Source: a virus. Taken from it: a stretch of DNA of 29,084 bases. The stretch is taken from positions 1 to 29,084 of the IMG/VR virus record IMGVR_UViG_3300003177_000011, one strand, 5' to 3'. The notes under the pieces are model-generated. The model was not told the origin of the DNA and did no database searches. It saw nothing but the letters and a program-made list of their open reading frames with translations. Positions 1 through 7,070 of the stretch are shown piece after piece. How positions within the stretch are numbered: the stretch's first letter is position 1; each line of letters begins with the position of its first letter. The position numbers and the translations under genes are program-made.

Positions 1-267
1 AAGATAGCTCAAAGAGTGTTAGCCTTTTGGTATAGCTTTCTATTTGGGGTTAGTTTTCTAACTGGTTTAACTATGGTGGTTTTTAATACAGTGTATAAAT
101 TCATAGAGCTTAAAGATGGTGTTAAAGCTGAAGGTATAGTACAACTTGATTTAGAACCACTGTTAATCTTTGCTAATGCTTTTAGTATAGGATATATCGC
201 CATTGTTATTATAACTTGGTATTTTACTGGTGGTGTCATCTCTAGTGCAAAAGGTAAAAAGGAGTAG
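1..267 (+). CDS. Two-helix membrane protein, holin candidate (5' partial)
   Basis: The frame is open from base 1, so the true start may lie outside the window; the first start inside is a GTG at 16 with no Shine-Dalgarno in front of it. Two hydrophobic stretches are visible: one from about AFWYSFLFGV to NTVYKFI and one from PLLIFANAF to IIVITWYF-like residues near the C-terminus, followed by a basic tail (SAKGKKE). It ends three bases before a T4-type lysozyme gene. Size, two predicted membrane helices and position directly upstream of the endolysin suggest a holin that would let the lysozyme cross the inner membrane. This is inferred from context; there is no diagnostic holin motif, and a spanin-like or other late membrane protein is possible. 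Confidence 0.55.
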   Translation, partial: KIAQRVLAFWYSFLFGVSFLTGLTMVVFNTVYKFIELKDGVKAEGIVQLDLEPLLIFANAFSIGYIAIVIITWYFTGGVISSAKGKKE

Positions 268-270
268 CAG

Positions 271-780
271 ATGAAAACTTTATTAGAGAATATAAAATTA
301 AGTGAGGGATATAGTAGTGTATCATATAAAGACACACTAGGCTTTGATACTATTGGTTACGGTACTAAGTTGCCATTATCAGGGAAAGAAGCTAGGATGG
401 TGGTTGACGATTTAAAAGAAACCTACATTGATAAAAAAGTAATTGAAAATGCCTTAATAAATATACTAACTACAAATAAAATCAGAATTTCAAAGATAGT
501 AGCCAGTGATTTGCTTCGCAATAGAGTAAATATAACAGTAGATAATCTTCAATTAAGATTACCATTTATAAAGACTTTGCCGAAAGAAATAGAGAATGTT
601 TTGTATGAAATGGCATATCAGATGGGTGTAGATGGCTTATTAGAATTTCATAATACCATTAACTTTTTAAAAGATGGTAAGTATGCAGAAGCTAGTGTTG
701 AAATGCTTGATAGTAGATGGGCTGAACAAACATCAAATAGAGCTAAGAAGTTGTCTGATGTTGTTTTAAACTTTGCATGA
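271..780 (+). CDS. T4-type lysozyme (GH24 endolysin)
   Basis: A 169-residue cytoplasmic-type endolysin that would cut the glycan strands of peptidoglycan at the end of infection. The N-terminus carries the GH24 catalytic set in the same register as T4 lysozyme: Glu12 (SEGY), Asp21 (YKDT) and Thr27 (FDTIGYGT), matching T4 Glu11, Asp20 and Thr26. The C-terminal RWAEQTSNRAKKL matches the RWxxQTPNRAKR signature of the family. No signal peptide is seen, so it would need a holin, for which the upstream membrane protein is the candidate. The start ATG lies three bases after the upstream stop, with GGAG at about 261 as ribosome binding site. Only 19 bases separate its stop from the end of the converging leftward operon, and no strong terminator hairpin is seen there. 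Confidence 0.93.
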   Translation: MKTLLENIKLSEGYSSVSYKDTLGFDTIGYGTKLPLSGKEARMVVDDLKETYIDKKVIENALINILTTNKIRISKIVASDLLRNRVNITVDNLQLRLPFIKTLPKEIENVLYEMAYQMGVDGLLEFHNTINFLKDGKYAEASVEMLDSRWAEQTSNRAKKLSDVVLNFA

Positions 781-799
781 ATAATAGCGAACCTAATGT

Positions 800-1069
800 T
801 TAAGGCTTAAATCTTTTATCTCTAATTAATGTAGCATATCCAATTAAGTCGTCAAGGCTATCTTTATCACTTGATGTCTGCATCCTTACAAGTTTTAAAA
901 CTAAAAAGAAGTTTTCAATGTCCTCATCACATAAAAATAGTAGTTTAGAGCCATTAAACTCTTCTCTTATTGTTTTTAAAGTATTACAAATGTCTTTAAT
1001 CGCTTTAACATTAATTTTAAACTCACCATACTGTGCTCCACGCTCACTTAGTAATTTTTTAGTACTCAT
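800..1069 (-). CDS. Small phage protein resembling DUF6378
   Basis: An 89-residue soluble protein, last gene of the leftward operon. The N-terminal LLSERGAQYGEF and C-terminal DSLDDLIGYATLIRDKR recall the phage DUF6378 family (LLxERGxxYGDF near the start, DSWxDIAGYA near the end), whose biochemical role is not established. The middle part (residues about 20-60) is predicted helical and diverges from what I remember of the family. Its ATG overlaps the stop of the upstream gene in an ATGA junction, so it is probably translationally coupled. The family match is from memory of the sequence pattern only. Confidence 0.6.
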   Translation of the reverse strand: MSTKKLLSERGAQYGEFKINVKAIKDICNTLKTIREEFNGSKLLFLCDEDIENFFLVLKLVRMQTSSDKDSLDDLIGYATLIRDKRFKP

Positions 1070-1569
1070 TTAATCTTCCCCTCTATTATTAAGTTATTTT
1101 TTATAGTTAAAAATCTTCTTCGTAATCCATTATCTAACACTTTTATATTTAGGTGTCTCACAAGAGTATTTACTATTATATTAGTGTCTTTCTCTGTCTT
1201 CTTATATATTTCATCAGATATATTTGAATTGGCTTTAAGACTATTTAAAACATTATTCACAGTTCGTTGTGTATAAAATTTCTTTGTATAGTTTTCATTC
1301 TCTATAATTAAATTTAATGATAGTAGAACATCTGATATTGACATTTGTAGTTTCTGCTTCTCTAATTCAGTTATAGTTTTATTCCAAGCATCATTAGTCT
1401 CTTTAACTATCTTCTCATAATAAAGTCTTTCATGTTTATGTATTTTATTTAACATCTTTCGTAATGCTCTTCTGAAGTTGCTTTGAACTTTAGTTAATTC
1501 GTTTGGTTTAAGCATCGCTAAGTTTGTGGCAATAAGCATAATAACACTCAATACGTTATCTCTTGTCAT
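1066..1569 (-). CDS. Hypothetical helical phage protein
   Basis: I do not recognise this 167-residue protein. It is rich in Lys, Asn, Leu and Ile, with no obvious membrane segment and no catalytic motif; much of it (residues about 25-75) looks like amphipathic helix with a basic stretch (FRRALRKMLNKIHKH). It overlaps both neighbours through ATGA junctions (1566-1569 and 1066-1069), which places it firmly in a four-gene coupled leftward operon of unknown function. The tight coupling supports a real gene. Confidence 0.75.
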   Translation of the reverse strand: MTRDNVLSVIMLIATNLAMLKPNELTKVQSNFRRALRKMLNKIHKHERLYYEKIVKETNDAWNKTITELEKQKLQMSISDVLLSLNLIIENENYTKKFYTQRTVNNVLNSLKANSNISDEIYKKTEKDTNIIVNTLVRHLNIKVLDNGLRRRFLTIKNNLIIEGKIK

Positions 1570-1973
1570 TTTAATTTCCTTTCAGTAACCCTAATAAATA
1601 GAGTAGTAATTCTATAAAATATCCACAGTTTAGTTGTTATCTTATAGGATAATAAAGATTTGTCTCTAAAAGCCATAGAGAATAAATCAGACTGCATAAA
1701 CATAATCCAACTGTTTTTACTATACTCTGTATATTTAGCTAATAGTTCAGCTACTTTTGACTCTTTTATACCCTCTAATATAAATCTATAATAGTTGGTA
1801 TGTGATAAGTTCCATATTTTTGCATAAAAAGCTCTTCTATTAAGCAATGCTCTTTCATTAACATATAAGCTACCATCTATACGATATAAATACTTATGCT
1901 TGTGTGTGCTTTGAACATATATAGCATTTTTACTTTCCTTATCATATAGAGCTAAGAATGTATCTAGTTTCAT
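1566..1973 (-). CDS. Hypothetical protein
   Basis: An unrecognised 135-residue protein, basic and rich in aromatic residues (many Tyr, Phe and Trp). The C-terminal third (KLWIFYRITTLFIRVTERK) is moderately hydrophobic and could lie at a membrane or in a core. Its ATG overlaps the stop of the upstream one-helix microprotein (ATGA at 1970-1973), and its stop overlaps the next start. Nothing in it identifies a function. Confidence 0.7.
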   Translation of the reverse strand: MKLDTFLALYDKESKNAIYVQSTHKHKYLYRIDGSLYVNERALLNRRAFYAKIWNLSHTNYYRFILEGIKESKVAELLAKYTEYSKNSWIMFMQSDLFSMAFRDKSLLSYKITTKLWIFYRITTLFIRVTERKLK

Positions 1974-2095
1974 GGTCTTAACATTGTTACAATTGTTATA
2001 GTTGATATTACTATGAATAGTAAAGTTATAGATAGCTCATGTTTAATCATAAGCCAACGGAGTTTGTGTTTTAGTCTGTCTAATTTGTTTCTCAT
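1970..2095 (-). CDS. 41-residue single-helix membrane microprotein
   Basis: A short gene with a very strong ribosome binding site: AGGAGGAG lies about 6 bases before the ATG at 2095. The product starts MRNKLDRLKHKLRW, a basic cytoplasmic segment, followed by one hydrophobic helix (about residues 21-38, LSITLLFIVISTITIVTM) and a three-residue tail. Its TGA overlaps the ATG of the next gene (ATGA), so the two are probably coupled. A small one-pass protein in a phage accessory operon could be an exclusion or lysis-control protein, but this is inference only. Confidence 0.6.
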   Translation of the reverse strand: MRNKLDRLKHKLRWLMIKHELSITLLFIVISTITIVTMLRP

Positions 2096-2120
2096 CTTTT
2101 ACTCCTCCTTTTAGTTTAAA

Positions 2121-2264
2121 TTACTTACTAAGCTTTACATGCTCAGCATCAATTAATCGTTTAAGAACTGTCCGCATTGAGCGTTCTTCAAACTGTGCCA
2201 ACTCTTTTATTTTTTTCTTCATCTCTATAGTTACAGAGATATGTGTAGTATTTGTTTCGCCCAT
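2121..2264 (-). CDS. 47-residue ribbon-helix-helix (Arc/CopG-like) protein
   Basis: The product reads MGETNTTHISVTIEMK then KKIKELAQFEERSMRTVLKR. This is the ribbon-helix-helix pattern: a beta-strand with alternating residues (HISVTIE), then helix A (MKKKIKELAQFEE) and helix B (SMRTVLKRLIDAE). Such proteins bind DNA as dimers and usually repress phage or plasmid promoters. AAGGA lies 6-8 bases before the ATG. It starts 11 bases after the end of the VRR-NUC gene and is followed by the microprotein gene. Autoregulation or control of this operon is likely but unproven. Confidence 0.7.
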   Translation of the reverse strand: MGETNTTHISVTIEMKKKIKELAQFEERSMRTVLKRLIDAEHVKLSK

Positions 2265-2275
2265 TTTAATATCCT

Positions 2276-2554
2276 TTAAATATTTTCTTCAATAACATCC
2301 CATACAGAGTCAGCAACAAATGCTTTGCCACCACTTTGAGTGACTAAGTACTGATGATGCTTCTGTAATGCAGAGGTATTTTTCTTTTTTCCCTCAGCTT
2401 TAACTTCTATGCAGATGAATTTGCCATCAGCACAAACAGCTAAATCGCTAACACCGCTCTTATTTGCTCTTACAATCTTAATTACATAATAACCTTTATC
2501 TTCAAGGTATTTAATAATTTCAGACTGTATTTTGCTTTCAGATTTCTTTTCCAT
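2276..2554 (-). CDS. VRR-NUC domain nuclease (PD-(D/E)XK fold)
   Basis: A 92-residue stand-alone VRR-NUC domain. The active-site pattern is complete: Glu/Gln in the first helix (SKIQSEIIKYL), GVSDLAV with Asp37, then the strand FICIEVKAE with Glu50 and Lys52. Stand-alone VRR-NUC proteins in phages act on structured DNA such as Holliday junctions or flaps and are usually encoded beside an SNF2-type helicase, as here. Its AAGGT ribosome binding site lies 42 bases after the helicase stop. An 8-bp inverted repeat, AAACTTAA with TTAAGTTT (2574-2581 and 2588-2595), sits in that gap. Confidence 0.9.
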   Translation of the reverse strand: MEKKSESKIQSEIIKYLEDKGYYVIKIVRANKSGVSDLAVCADGKFICIEVKAEGKKKNTSALQKHHQYLVTQSGGKAFVADSVWDVIEENI

Positions 2555-2596
2555 AATGTATTTTACCTTAAGTAAACTTAAACAAGGTTAAGTTTG

Positions 2597-3971
2597 TTAT
2601 TTTAATGCCAACAATAAGTCTGACTGTACAGTATTCTTATCGCTTAAAACTCTCATTAGTCGCTCTTCAATTTCTCCAACAGCGATATGGAATATCCTAA
2701 CAACATCGCCTTTTTGTCCTTGTCGATGTAGTCGAGCATTAAATTGTAAGTACTCTTCAAGACTCCATGTTAAGCTAAACCAAACACAAGTATCTCCACC
2801 ATATTGTAAGTTTAAACCATGCCCTGCTGACTTAGGATGTACAAGTAACATTTTTATCTTGCCATCGTTCCAATCTTTAACAGCTTGACCTGCTTTATCC
2901 ATAACTACTGCTTTAGGAAAAGCCTTAATAAGTCGTTCTAACTCATGCTTATAGTTATATGCAACCAATAAGTTTGATTTAGGATTTTCATCAACTAATT
3001 CTTTTAATGTATCAAGTTTTAAGTCGTGGAAATGATGTACTTTTTTATGCTCATCATACATTGCTCCACCACAAAATTGTAACAATTTATTTGTTAATAC
3101 TGCCATACTCATCGCTGTAATATTTTCCTCCTTACTTATAGATAAGATTAAATCTTTTTCAAACTTATTATATGTTTTTAACAATTCGCCACTTAATTTA
3201 TTTGTTAAAATTATTGGTATTGCATCAGGTAGTTCAAGATAATCTTTAGCACTCATTGATAATACTAAATTAGATATTCTGTCTTGTATATCTTTAATTG
3301 CTCCGCCTTTTAGTTCATAGTTATATCCCATAAAGTCTCTATCAAAATATCGCAACCTGTAATCAGTTATAGTTCTACCAAGTCGTTCGCCCCTATCTAA
3401 TAAGTAAATTTGACTCCACAAGTCCATAAAACCATTCGATGCAGGTGTTCCTGTAAGAATTACTGTTTTAAATATTTTATGTAAAACAGACTTTAAAGCT
3501 TTAAATCTTTGTGAAGCATGAGACTTAAACGATGAGCTTTCATCAATAACAACCATGTCAAAATCCCATTTACCTTTCATTGCAACAACTAATGCTTTTA
3601 CATTCTCTCTATTTATTAAGTATATATCGCTACTTCGTTGTAACCCTTTTAACATATTGATTTTCCCACCACTTAAATTAGTAAATTTTAAGTGTTTTGT
3701 ATGTTCCCACTTAGTAGCCTCTTGTTTCCAAACAGAATTACATACTCGTAATGGTGCAATTATTAAGGTTTTACTTATTTCAAATCTATTGTGCATTAAC
3801 TCTTCAATGGCGGTTAAGGAACTTATTGTTTTACCAAGGTCAAAGCCCCATATCTAAAAATAAAGCTGAATTTTGAGTAGTTAGGATATGATTAACAGCT
3901 TTTTCTTGATACTCATGTAATTGCTCTTTTTTTAGAATGGGGCGACCTCCTTGTATTAAATTTTTATTCAT
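2597..3971 (-). CDS. SNF2-family (SF2) DNA helicase, frame interrupted within Walker A
   Basis: An SF2/SNF2 helicase of about 455 residues in two frames. The first part starts at ATG 3971, with GGAGGT inside the last codons of the HNH gene as ribosome binding site, and runs MNKNLIQGGR to LHEYQEKAVNHILTTQ, then LFLDMGL, stopping at TGA 3840-3842. The second part is open from 3841 and contains GKT (rest of motif I), TLIIAPLRV (Ia), VVIDESSSFK (II), LTGTPASNG (III), LLVAYNYKHELERL (IV), KSAGHGLNLQ (V) and FNARLHRQGQ (VI). Skipping 7 nt at CTT-TGAC-CTT would give the canonical DMGLGKT; a +1 shift would give DMGLDLGKT. If translation instead begins at the internal ATG 3796 the protein lacks motif I and should not hydrolyse ATP. 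Either recoding or a pseudogene is possible. Confidence 0.8.
3836..3848 (-). other. Candidate recoding site GGG CTT TGA C CTT
   Basis: On the minus strand the helicase reads GAT ATG GGG CTT TGA CCTT GGT AAA ACA. CTT TGA C is identical to the slip heptamer of the RF2 (prfB) +1 frameshift, and GGGG precedes it, though without the usual 3-nt spacing of the RF2 Shine-Dalgarno. CTT also recurs 7 nt later, so take-off on CTT before a stop and landing on CTT is a possible short bypass. Only the 7-nt hop restores the normal motif I. Confidence 0.45.
3872..3911 (-). repeat. 40-bp direct repeat, helicase copy
   Basis: Identical over 40 bases to 4461-4500. On the minus strand it encodes YQEKAVNHILTTQ of the helicase N-terminus. 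Identity stops sharply at the downstream edge, where this copy continues into helicase codons NSALFLD, and decays quickly at the upstream edge (LHEYQ here, LHTYQ in the other copy). Confidence 0.95.
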
Positions 3972-3972
3972 T

Positions 3973-4530
3973 TTATTTACCTCCATGATTTTTGTAGAAA
4001 CCGTATGTAGTCTCTGCTTTTTTTCTAACCTCAATAGCTTCTTTTTTTATACTATATGTACCTAAATATATAACTTTACCATCAACTTTAATTTGTGCAC
4101 ACCAGCGATTTGACTTTTTAATCAGGTACACTCCCATTGTCCCTGATGTATTTCTAGCAGTTAGTTTTTGGTTCCTACGATTGTCCTGTCTAGTAACTAG
4201 ACGCAGATTGATTAACCTATTGTCATCACGAATATGGTTAATATGGTCGATTTCCATACCTGATGGTATTTCATCATTGTAAATAATCCATATCAATCTA
4301 TGCACCATATACAGTTTACCGCTTATTTGAACTTGGCGATAACCTGAATGATGTTTTGAGCCAATCTCACTATATTGCAACGCTCTAGGGTTACGTGTGT
4401 ATTTGTTGTATAATTTACCTTTCTTGTATTCAAACATTTCTATAAGTGTTTCTTTATTCATTTGAGTAGTTAGGATATGATTAACAGCTTTTTCTTGATA
4501 GGTATGTAAATTATTTTTATCTAATTTCAT
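3973..4530 (-). CDS. HNH homing endonuclease with AP2 domain, fused to a helicase N-terminal fragment
   Basis: A 185-residue protein. Residues 1-23 (MKLDKNNLHTYQEKAVNHIL and TTQ) copy the helicase N-terminus; the endonuclease begins at the next Met. The HNH_3 motif follows: VHRLIWIIYNDEIPSG, then MEIDHINHIRDDNRLINLR with the His, Asp-His and Asn residues, then RQDNRRNQK. A C-terminal AP2-like DNA-binding domain is seen (GVYLIKKSNRWCAQI, IYLGTYSIKKEA). This is the usual layout of phage free-standing homing endonucleases. I chose ATG 4530, preceded by GGGGG, over the TTG at 4536. The start overlaps the polymerase gene, which is probably the ancestral helicase start. No ribosome binding site precedes the internal Met, so the fusion is likely what is made. 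The last codons hold the GGAGGT used by the helicase. Confidence 0.9.
   Translation of the reverse strand: MKLDKNNLHTYQEKAVNHILTTQMNKETLIEMFEYKKGKLYNKYTRNPRALQYSEIGSKHHSGYRQVQISGKLYMVHRLIWIIYNDEIPSGMEIDHINHIRDDNRLINLRLVTRQDNRRNQKLTARNTSGTMGVYLIKKSNRWCAQIKVDGKVIYLGTYSIKKEAIEVRKKAETTYGFYKNHGGK
4461..4500 (-). repeat. 40-bp direct repeat, HNH copy
   Basis: The second copy of the repeat, within the first 23 codons of the HNH reading frame. It is followed directly by the ATG of the endonuclease proper (ACT CAA ATG AAT AAA). The two copies bracket the HNH gene, marking it as an insertion into the helicase 5' end. Confidence 0.95.
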
Positions 4531-6376
4531 AATCAACCCCCAAGTTTTTTAAAGCTTCAATCGCTTCATCAAAATACCATTTATAATTTAATGTTTTAGG
4601 TACTTCCTCAAAAATATCCATCATCGGATAAGCACTGTCTGTTTTAGGTACTTTGTTACCGTTTAATTTGTATTTGATACAGTCAACTGAGCGAGTGTCA
4701 TAAATCCATCTAACCATCTTACCAAGATAGCTTTCGTTATAAACCCCACCACCTTTAACCGTTCTTGCCGATGCAAACTCATTTATATCTTTACATAAAC
4801 TGATAGTATCTTCAATAGGTGTGCCATCAAGCAAATACTCTCTGACTGCCTCATATACAATAGGTGTTGAGAGACCTTTTTTAAGACTTGTTTTACCATA
4901 CATACCCTTTGCTTTAACATAACCATCATAAACAGCGACATAATTATTTACATCTCTAGCATATAGTGCTTTATACTCATCATTCTCCATGTTATACCCA
5001 CTAACAAGTTCCAAGTCGAATATTATACTTAGAGCAAGGTTTGTCTTGTCTTTAGGACAATAGTATTCTATACCGTCAGTATTTGCACTAACAACACTAA
5101 TACCATTCAACTCCATTTGCTCAATTAACATTAATAGTGTTAATTGTCCTGTAAGTGTTGTCGCAAGGAGTAGGTCAGGAGAGTAAAGTTTTGAGTATTT
5201 AGAACCAAGCTTACCAAACGAACCGTTAATACAAATTTTTAAACTATCTGCTATCAACTCATGTTGTAGATACTCTTTTTCCAACTCTAAACTTTTATTA
5301 GTTTTTAATTCTGCTTTTATCTCTTTCATTCGTTTTTTAGATACAAGTCTATCTTCAACAATTTTTCCATAAACATCTAAAAACTTTTTCCCAAACTGTT
5401 TAGGATAAAGATTATTTACTATTATTATAAATGGATAATAGCTTGTAAAGTCTGCGTTTCGCATAACAAATTCATCATTGCTTTCAACAACCATAGACTT
5501 TTCTTGGGAGTGTAAACCACCTATTCCCATTTTATAAATTGTGTTACCTATTTTTATCTTTTTGTTTGACAACTCTTTAGGCATTTTTATAGCACCATTA
5601 CTTAATAAACTAAACTGTGTAGTATTAACTACTTCAAGTAGCTCATTAAGTTCTTGTGTTTCAAAAGATATATAATCAGGAGCATTATATGTTGGCTTAT
5701 ATGATATTGGAATATCAGGCTTAATAACATTAACACCTAGTTTTAACAACTCAGACACAAGTACTGTTTCTGCGATTTGAGCATCGCTTTTACTTCGTAA
5801 GTCTAAACCATATTGCTTACTCATATTTAATCGTAACTCAATTCTATTTTTAATACTTTCATACAAGTCAATAGTCACTTCTAAATCATTTAAGCAATAG
5901 GTTCGCAATGGGGCAACTTCATCAACATTAATAGGGTTGTGTGGGTCTAAATAAAAGTCTTGTAGCTTTTTAGACCCTATCCGTGTACCATAGTTTTTTA
6001 AAGAAATCATCACCGCAGGTGCAGGTTCGCTTATATCGAAATGGTCGTAAGCTCTTTCTCTTAAGTTTAAGTTACGGTAGGTTATAAAGTGTGGTTGGTT
6101 TTTTTCGATAATATCTTTTGATGTTTTGTAAATCATATTACAACTTGCACCACTTAAAGCATAGTTTAACAAGGGCATATCGTATTTGATTGAATTGAAA
6201 CCAAAAGAGGTGTTTGCTCTAAGTATCGTATTCAGTTTTGACTTATTTTCTTTAGTAAGTGTTGTTGACTCACCAAACATGTCAATTAATAATGTTCTAC
6301 CTGATTTTAAACCTTTTATTGCGACTAAAAAGTAATTAGGCAAAACTTCAATATCAAGTACTATTAAATTTTTCAT
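4517..6376 (-). CDS. Family B DNA polymerase with 3'-5' exonuclease
   Basis: The replicative polymerase, 619 residues, short for family B. Exonuclease motifs: Exo I Asp8/Glu10 (LDIEVLP), Exo II FGFNSIKYD (Asn61, Asp66), Exo III Tyr160 to Asp164 (YCLND). Polymerase motifs: YxGG-like GIGGLHS at 284-290, motif A DFTSYYP at 309-315, motif B KICINGSFG at 380-388, motif C ANTDGI with Asp434. Motif C has NTDG where many family members have DTDS; the metal-binding second Asp is kept, and I believe NTDGI is common in small phage enzymes. No terminal-protein gene is evident nearby, and the adjacent primase-helicase argues for RNA or DNA primers rather than protein priming. It is followed by the HNH/helicase locus with a short overlap. 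Confidence 0.92.
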   Translation of the reverse strand: MKNLIVLDIEVLPNYFLVAIKGLKSGRTLLIDMFGESTTLTKENKSKLNTILRANTSFGFNSIKYDMPLLNYALSGASCNMIYKTSKDIIEKNQPHFITYRNLNLRERAYDHFDISEPAPAVMISLKNYGTRIGSKKLQDFYLDPHNPINVDEVAPLRTYCLNDLEVTIDLYESIKNRIELRLNMSKQYGLDLRSKSDAQIAETVLVSELLKLGVNVIKPDIPISYKPTYNAPDYISFETQELNELLEVVNTTQFSLLSNGAIKMPKELSNKKIKIGNTIYKMGIGGLHSQEKSMVVESNDEFVMRNADFTSYYPFIIIVNNLYPKQFGKKFLDVYGKIVEDRLVSKKRMKEIKAELKTNKSLELEKEYLQHELIADSLKICINGSFGKLGSKYSKLYSPDLLLATTLTGQLTLLMLIEQMELNGISVVSANTDGIEYYCPKDKTNLALSIIFDLELVSGYNMENDEYKALYARDVNNYVAVYDGYVKAKGMYGKTSLKKGLSTPIVYEAVREYLLDGTPIEDTISLCKDINEFASARTVKGGGVYNESYLGKMVRWIYDTRSVDCIKYKLNGNKVPKTDSAYPMMDIFEEVPKTLNYKWYFDEAIEALKNLGVDYEIR

Positions 6377-6430
6377 TTTTTAAACCTTTTAAAGTGGTTA
6401 CACTTATTTTTATTAGAGAGATAAACTCTA

Positions 6431-6456
6431 TAATAGACTCTAAAAAGAGTCTATTA
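6431..6456 (-). terminator. Hairpin after the ssDNA-binding protein gene
   Basis: An 11-bp perfect stem, TAATAGACTCT with AGAGTCTATTA, and a 4-base loop, starting 13 bases after the DUF2815 stop and before the polymerase. On the minus strand no long U-tract follows, so it may be an attenuator, a processing site or an mRNA-stability element that lets the upstream ssDNA-binding protein be made in excess. Confidence 0.45.
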
Positions 6457-6468
6457 AGAATTTACTGA

Positions 6469-6981
6469 TTAAAACTCTTCATCTTCATCAATTTCATCAA
6501 ACTCATCAACACTTGCAGAAGTTCCACCATCACCAAATGGTTCACCATCTCTAACGAATTGAACACCTAAAAGGTTAGAGTTAACCCTTTTACCATAAGA
6601 GTTATTTTGACCCCAAGCTTCAATAATTGCATTAACATAACAACCTGCATAAAACTTTTCATCATCTTCAGTAAGTGGTGTACGGTCTCTGTCAATAACC
6701 GTAGGTCTGCTATTGTTACTTGCTTTTACAGCCCACATACCTGCATAACCATCATACTCAACATCATCACCATCTTTAATGAACACTTTATCTGGAGCAA
6801 CTTTAAGTTTATTGTCTTTTTTACAGTCCTCAATAAGTTTGATTACTGCATTGTAAGTTTTTGTATCAGTTTTTGGAAACAATAACGTTGCTTCATATTT
6901 ACCAACAGTACCATTAAACTCAGCCTTTTTGAAGAGACTTGGGAAACTTAATCTTGCATTTTTAATTTGTATCTTTGCCAT
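6469..6981 (-). CDS. DUF2815 ssDNA-binding protein
   Basis: A 170-residue protein matching the DUF2815 pattern: N-terminal KIQIKNARLSFPSLFKK, internal GKYEATLLFPKTD, YAGMWAVKASNNSRP, KFYAGCYVNAIIEAWG and NLLGVQFVRDGEPFG. The family is an OB-fold ssDNA-binding protein functionally like T7 gp2.5. The C-terminal tail (EFDEIDEDEEF) is strongly acidic and ends in Phe, as in classical SSBs, where this tail contacts polymerase, helicase and nuclease. AAGGA precedes the ATG. It lies between the DUF2800 nuclease and the polymerase, the usual order in such phages. Confidence 0.9.
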   Translation of the reverse strand: MAKIQIKNARLSFPSLFKKAEFNGTVGKYEATLLFPKTDTKTYNAVIKLIEDCKKDNKLKVAPDKVFIKDGDDVEYDGYAGMWAVKASNNSRPTVIDRDRTPLTEDDEKFYAGCYVNAIIEAWGQNNSYGKRVNSNLLGVQFVRDGEPFGDGGTSASVDEFDEIDEDEEF

Positions 6982-7040
6982 AATTTTATCCTTGTAGCAT
7001 TTTAGTTTTAGTCGTTTCTATGAGCCAACACTCAGGGAGA

Positions 7041-7070
7041 AGAGATGTTTAACCCTCGCTAAACATCTCT
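7041..7070 (-). terminator. Hairpin over the end of the DUF2800 gene
   Basis: An 11-bp perfect stem, AGAGATGTTTA with TAAACATCTCT, and an 8-base loop, overlapping the last codons and stop of the DUF2800 gene. On the minus strand it is followed by TTCTCCC rather than a U-run, so it is a weak terminator or an RNA-stability hairpin. Confidence 0.35.

Noticed and set aside
3796-3840. Helicase starting at ATG 3796 as a complete gene
   Set aside because: It would lack motif I, and the frame upstream to 3841 encodes the rest of the motif; it is part of the interrupted gene.
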